Source: JANOMH01 sp031422295 (lineage in GTDB: Bacteria > Pseudomonadota > Alphaproteobacteria > Rhodobacterales > Rhodobacteraceae). From it: 35,519 nt of DNA. Shown one piece after another: positions 32,385 through 35,519 of the stretch. The translations under genes were made by a program, and so were the position numbers. The stretch is from the NCBI GenBank assembly GCA_031422295.1, contig JANOQM010000070.1, positions 1-35,519 on the forward strand, in the 5' to 3' direction. The first letter of the stretch is position 1, and each line of letters opens with the position of its first letter. A model generated the notes under the pieces. It had not been told where the DNA came from, did not search any database, and saw only the letters and a list, made by a program, of their open reading frames with translations.

Positions 32385-32403
32385 AAATACCTCCGCCGGG
32401 GGC
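32385..32403. repeat. Convergent-end motif, diverged copy 3
   Basis: AAATACCTCCGCCGGGGGC lies between the ends of the convergent ygfZ and VOC genes. It matches the AAATAT-CCCCGCCGGAGGC core of the copies at 13878 and 22020 with three changes; the TTCTTTTGTT block is absent. Confidence 0.5.
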
Positions 32404-32417
32404 ACGTTTCCACCAGA

Positions 32418-32705
32418 TCAGCGCCCGTCAGGATAGGCCGCCGGTCCCTTGATCTCCAACGTATTGCCAAACGGATCACGGATGTAGGCCGAATGGCCCA
32501 TGCCGCGCGCGCCGCCATGCAGGGCCTCGGTTTCTATCACCACGCCCTGTACAGCCCCGGCCCAGACCTGCTCCATCCCCAGCGCGGGATAGGTATAGCC
32601 CGGCACACAGCCCAAAACATCGCGGTAAAACGCCATGGCACGCGGCATGTCATCGACCAGAAACACAACATGGTCGATGCCAACCAGAGTAAACGGAATG
32701 GCCAT
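32418..32705 (-). CDS. VOC (glyoxalase/dioxygenase) superfamily protein
   Basis: This 95-residue protein has a single VOC fold: TLVGIDHVVFLVDDMPRAMA, FYRDVLGCVPGY, GHSAYIRDPFGNTLEIKGP. The pattern of His and Glu fits a metal site shared across a dimer. At 95 residues it is short for the family. It begins 5 nt after the inositol monophosphatase gene, so it belongs to the efp operon. Function unassigned. Confidence 0.82.
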   Translation of the reverse strand: MAIPFTLVGIDHVVFLVDDMPRAMAFYRDVLGCVPGYTYPALGMEQVWAGAVQGVVIETEALHGGARGMGHSAYIRDPFGNTLEIKGPAAYPDGR

Positions 32706-32710
32706 CGGCC

Positions 32711-33574
32711 TCACTCCAGCAAAAACCCGAACTGCGCCGCCAGCGTGTCCCAGACCGGCCCGGATGCGGCGGCCAGCACATAGCCCTTGGTCACCCCCGC
32801 ATGATAATCCGATCCGTCCAGCATCCGAGCCACGCCGCCCGCGCGCTGAACACATAACACACCTGCGGCATGATCCCAGGCATGCGGGGTCGGGCCGCTT
32901 AACGCAAATTCAGCATGGCCCAGCGTGACCATGCGGTATTCATGGCAGGCACAGCGCAGGCTGGTGATCCGGCCAAAATCCGGAAACACAGTCATCATCC
33001 CCTCGCGGTGCTTTCGGGACATCAGGCCAAGCGGGACATAGCCGACCATCGCGCCGGGTTTGGTCTGATCCGAGGTGTGCAGGGTGCGGGTCGTGCCGTC
33101 AGCCATCACCAAAGTCGCCGGACCATCCGCTGTCGCAATGATCCAATCATCCATGATCGGCTCGTACAGCACACCAAAAACTGGGCGACCCTTGGCGGCG
33201 GCGGCCAGAATGACGCCAAACAGCGGCAGGCCCTTGGCAAAGTTCCAGGTGCCATCGACCGGATCCAGGATGATCGCAAGCTCAGCGTCGCCGATCTGCG
33301 CGCGCAAGGCAGGATTTGCGGCAATCGCCTCCTCGCCCACCACCACAGCACCCGGCAACAGGGCGCGCAGGGCAGCAGTCATCTGCGCCTCGGCTTCGGT
33401 ATCGGCCAGAGTGACCAGATCGGACGGGCCGGATTTGGTGCTGATATCGGCCGCCCCAAGCCGTTGAAATCGCGGCAGAATGCAGGTCCGGGCAGCGGCC
33501 CGGACGATTTCAATAATTGCGTTCCGCTGGGTGGCAATGATCGCGTCTTGCTGGACCGGGGTCAGATCAGGCAC
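32711..33574 (-). CDS. Inositol monophosphatase family protein (divergent paralogue)
   Basis: This 287-residue phosphatase has VVGEEA, IILDPVDGTWNFAKGLP and the C-terminal HAWDHAAGVLCVQRAGG. The metal-binding Asp and Glu are kept, but DPVDGTWNF has Trp in place of the usual Thr of DPLDGTTNF, so the substrate is probably not plain inositol phosphate. It starts at GTG 33574, overlapping the efp stop by 8 nt, and is followed by the VOC gene: a tight operon behind efp. It is distinct from the SuhB-like protein at 8220. Confidence 0.85.
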   Translation of the reverse strand: MPDLTPVQQDAIIATQRNAIIEIVRAAARTCILPRFQRLGAADISTKSGPSDLVTLADTEAEAQMTAALRALLPGAVVVGEEAIAANPALRAQIGDAELAIILDPVDGTWNFAKGLPLFGVILAAAAKGRPVFGVLYEPIMDDWIIATADGPATLVMADGTTRTLHTSDQTKPGAMVGYVPLGLMSRKHREGMMTVFPDFGRITSLRCACHEYRMVTLGHAEFALSGPTPHAWDHAAGVLCVQRAGGVARMLDGSDYHAGVTKGYVLAAASGPVWDTLAAQFGFLLE

Positions 33575-34130
33575 GTTCGACGTATTCGAACAATTCGGTG
33601 TTCACGATGATCTTTTCATCCGTGCCCACGAACGGCGGGATCATGACGCGCACGCCGTTATCCAGAATGGCGGGCTTGAAACTGTTGGCGGCCGTCTGGC
33701 CCTTTTGGACCGGCTCGGTATCGACGACGGTGCAGGTCACCTTGATCGGCAGGCGCATGTTCAGCGCCTCATCGCCATAATATTCGATATGGACCATCAT
33801 GCCGTCCTGCAAAAACGGGCGGCGGTCGCCCAGCAGATCGGCGGGCAAGGTCATCTGGTCATAGGTCACGGAGTCCATAAAGGTCAGCATATCGTCGGCC
33901 TCGAACAGAAACGTCTGATCCTTGCGTTCCAACGTCACCTGCTCGACCTTGTCAACCGACCGGAAACGTTCGTTCAACTTGCGACCATCGCGCAGGTTTT
34001 TCATCTCGACCTGTGCGAACGCGCCGCCCTTGCCGGGTTTGACATGGTCGGTCTTGACCGCAACCCACAGGCCGCCGTCATGTTCAAGGACGTAACCGGG
34101 GCGAATCTCGTTTCCGTTGATCTTGGGCAT
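33567..34130 (-). CDS. efp: Elongation factor P
   Basis: EF-P (187 residues, normal length) relieves ribosome stalling at polyproline stretches. MPKINGNEIRPGYVLEHDGG opens the KOW-like domain; Lys34 in KPGKGGAF is the site modified in bacteria with EpmA/EpmB. Two OB domains follow, with YYGDEALNMRLP and a C-terminal GVRVMIPPFVGTDEKI. The start is ATG 34130. It heads a three-gene operon with the IMPase and VOC genes. No modification enzyme gene is in the window. Confidence 0.95.
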   Translation of the reverse strand: MPKINGNEIRPGYVLEHDGGLWVAVKTDHVKPGKGGAFAQVEMKNLRDGRKLNERFRSVDKVEQVTLERKDQTFLFEADDMLTFMDSVTYDQMTLPADLLGDRRPFLQDGMMVHIEYYGDEALNMRLPIKVTCTVVDTEPVQKGQTAANSFKPAILDNGVRVMIPPFVGTDEKIIVNTELFEYVERA

Positions 34131-34161
34131 GGCACTTCTGTGTCTGAATTGTGGCAAAAGC

Positions 34162-34189
34162 TTGATCGCTTTCCTGCCGACCCTATATA
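34162..34189 (+). promoter_or_regulatory. Candidate promoter between efp and the DUF6280 gene
   Basis: TTGATC (34162-34167), 16 bp, TATATA (34184-34189) resembles a sigma-70 promoter directed rightward. The same TATATA core could serve efp leftward with TTGCCA as -35. ATATGCATAT (34299-34308) is a 10-bp palindrome further on. Assignment is by pattern only. Confidence 0.4.
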
Positions 34190-34354
34190 TCGGGGTAACA
34201 GGCCTGGCAAGGCGACTAAATATCGGATTTTCAGCGTTTAAGCCATGCACCAGACGCATGGGAGATATGTCAAAAAAGCTGCCCCGAATCGTCACAAAAT
34301 ATGCATATTCCGCCAACGCCAGAAAGCACAAGAGCGAAAAACAAAGGAAGAATG

Positions 34355-34678
34355 ATGCGAGATTTCGTGGACGGCACGGCCTATAATAACGAGCAAGGCA
34401 ACCGTGCCCGCAAACTGTTTGCAGCCGTTGTTCTGGCTGCACTTGATGATGCAATTGCAGATGACAAGAAATACGGCAATGGCCCCGAGCAGATCGCCCG
34501 CTGGGCCCGGTCGCGCGATGGCCGCGAAGTGCTGTCCTGCGCCGGGATCGACCCGAACGAACGCGTGGTGACTGGCCTGATGGATTTTGTCGGCAAGGGT
34601 GTGCGCACTTCGGTCGCCCTGTCGCGCGAAGAAAGCGAACGCCGTCATGCCGCCGAGTTGGATGCACAGGCTGCCTAA
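34355..34678 (+). CDS. DUF6280 family small protein
   Basis: This 107-residue soluble, helical protein opens MRDFVDGTAYNNEQGNRARK and continues LFAAVVLAALDDAIADDKKY, GNGPEQIARWARSRDGREVL and GMID-like GIDPNERVV. It matches a conserved family of Rhodobacterales and relatives of unknown function (DUF6280). AAGGAAG lies upstream; ATG 34355 gives 6 nt spacing, ATG 34352 only 3. A strong terminator follows. Confidence 0.85.
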   Translation: MRDFVDGTAYNNEQGNRARKLFAAVVLAALDDAIADDKKYGNGPEQIARWARSRDGREVLSCAGIDPNERVVTGLMDFVGKGVRTSVALSREESERRHAAELDAQAA

Positions 34679-34711
34679 GCTGTTGTTATAAGGCCCGAAA
34701 GGGACTAGATC

Positions 34712-34743
34712 AAAACGCGGCTCTCTGCTCGGGGCCGCGTTTT
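34712..34743 (+). terminator. Rho-independent terminator
   Basis: AAAACGCGGC (34712-34721) and GCCGCGTTTT (34734-34743) form a perfect 10-bp stem with a 12-nt loop. The A-run and T-run at the stem base give the usual intrinsic terminator in both directions. It closes the DUF6280 transcript 33 bp after its stop and insulates cobQ. Confidence 0.85.
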
Positions 34744-34759
34744 GCATTCCGGGGTGTCG

Positions 34760-35519
34760 ATGACCAAGGCGATCATGATTCAAGGCGCCGGGTCCAATGT
34801 CGGCAAGTCGATGTTGGTGGCGGGGCTGGCGCGGGCTTTTGTCCGGCGCGGGCTGTCTGTTGCCCCGTTCAAGCCGCAGAACATGTCCAACAACGCCGCC
34901 GTGACCGCCGATGGCGGAGAGATCGGGCGCGCACAGGCGTTACAGGCGCTGGCCTGCGGGCTGACCCCGTTGGTGGATATGAACCCGGTCCTGCTGAAAC
35001 CGGAATCCGACGTCGGCGCACAGGTCATCGTGCAGGGCAAACGCTTTTCAACAATGAAGGCCCGCGATTATGGCCAGATGAAGAACACCTTGCTACCTTA
35101 TGTTCTGCAAAGCTTTTCCCGGCTGGCCGTTGGCCGTGACCTGATCTTGATCGAAGGGGCGGGAAGCCCGGCCGAAGTGAACCTGCGCCGTGGTGACATC
35201 GCCAATATGGGATTTGCCGAAGCAGCAGGCGTGCCCGTCATCATTATTGGCGATATCGACCGGGGCGGCGTTATCGCGCAATTGGTCGGCACGCATGTGG
35301 TCCTGCCGCCCGAAGATCAGGCCCTGATCAAAGGCTTTGCCATCAACAAGTTCCGGGGCGATCCGACACTGTTTGCCGAAGGCATGAACATCATCGCCGC
35401 CCGCACCGGTTGGACCCCTTTGGGGATTGTCCCGTGGTTTGCCGATGCATGGAAACTGCCAGCCGAGGATGTGATGGACATCGCATCCCGCCGCAGGCCC
35501 GGCGCTAAGCTGAAAATCG
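34760..35519 (+). CDS. cobQ: Cobyric acid synthase CobQ, 5' part (runs off the right edge)
   Basis: The frame is open from ATG 34760 to the window end (253 codons). CobQ amidates adenosylcobyrinic diamide at four carboxylates using glutamine and ATP, in cobalamin synthesis. Visible motifs are the P-loop-like MIQGAGSNVGKSMLVAGLAR, APFKPQNMSNNAAVTADGGE, IGRAQALQA, then LIEGAGSPAEVNLR and GDIDRGGV, which define the CobQ dethiobiotin-synthetase-like ATPase domain. The glutaminase domain is outside. No B12 riboswitch was seen in the 17-nt gap after the terminator. Confidence 0.93.
   Translation, partial: MTKAIMIQGAGSNVGKSMLVAGLARAFVRRGLSVAPFKPQNMSNNAAVTADGGEIGRAQALQALACGLTPLVDMNPVLLKPESDVGAQVIVQGKRFSTMKARDYGQMKNTLLPYVLQSFSRLAVGRDLILIEGAGSPAEVNLRRGDIANMGFAEAAGVPVIIIGDIDRGGVIAQLVGTHVVLPPEDQALIKGFAINKFRGDPTLFAEGMNIIAARTGWTPLGIVPWFADAWKLPAEDVMDIASRRRPGAKLKI

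Noticed and set aside
1..35519. CRISPR array, tRNA or rRNA genes
   Set aside because: No regularly spaced repeats and no tRNA or rRNA-like conserved stretches were found on reading the window.

Overview
The window looks like a chromosomal segment of an alphaproteobacterium of the order Rhodobacterales (Paracoccaceae/roseobacter type). GC content is high and gene tails are tightly packed. The gene set is typical of that group: a metR/metF divergent pair, a DUF6280-type small protein beside efp, cobQ, a form II CoxL-like molybdenum hydroxylase, and the gene-end motif built on CCCCGCCGGAGGC. No rRNA, tRNA or CRISPR array was seen. All functional names come from reading translations and motifs by eye; no database search was run.

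Layout. 1-1580 is the left end of a Mu-like prophage running off the left edge: the start of a MuA-type transposase, a Ner-like regulator, a divergent c-type repressor, and putative transposase-binding repeats ending in a terminal CA near 1580. 1600-5460 holds a small hypothetical ORF, a rhomboid protease, a secreted hypothetical protein, and a DNA methyltransferase-Mrr fusion gene whose middle has been replaced by an AT-rich HIRAN-domain cassette. 5600-13840 holds rimO, a small AT-rich membrane-protein gene, a ParDE toxin-antitoxin pair, an inositol monophosphatase, a membrane GGDEF-EAL protein, a sterol desaturase-like protein, and metR/metF. 13876-18992 has a minus-strand pair (CoxL-like large subunit coupled to a DUF2235 hydrolase), then an ornithine decarboxylase-type enzyme divergent from an Lrp/AsnC regulator.

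19054-26968 has valS, secreted hypotheticals, a HisC-type aminotransferase, a DUF305 protein and an alanine/serine-glyoxylate-type aminotransferase. 27058-29197 has a probable arsR-SRPBCC-membrane protein-YdeI operon behind an elaborate palindromic operator, plus a GFA-family protein. 29866-32360 is a coupled pair: an MsbA-like ABC exporter and a YgfZ-type folate-binding protein. 32418-34130 is an efp-IMPase-VOC operon on the minus strand, with a divergent DUF6280 gene, a clear terminator, and the 5' part of cobQ running off the right edge.

The most unusual signals are these. (i) A 69-bp double palindrome lies in frame inside valS, with an intergenic relative at about 26118; this resembles the protein-coding palindromic elements known from Rickettsia. 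(ii) The methyltransferase/nuclease gene has had its centre swapped for a HIRAN cassette. (iii) A near-identical motif sits at the junctions of convergent genes. (iv) A nested 54-bp dyad lies in front of arsR. (v) Diverged direct repeats flank an apparent gene remnant upstream of the ABC exporter.
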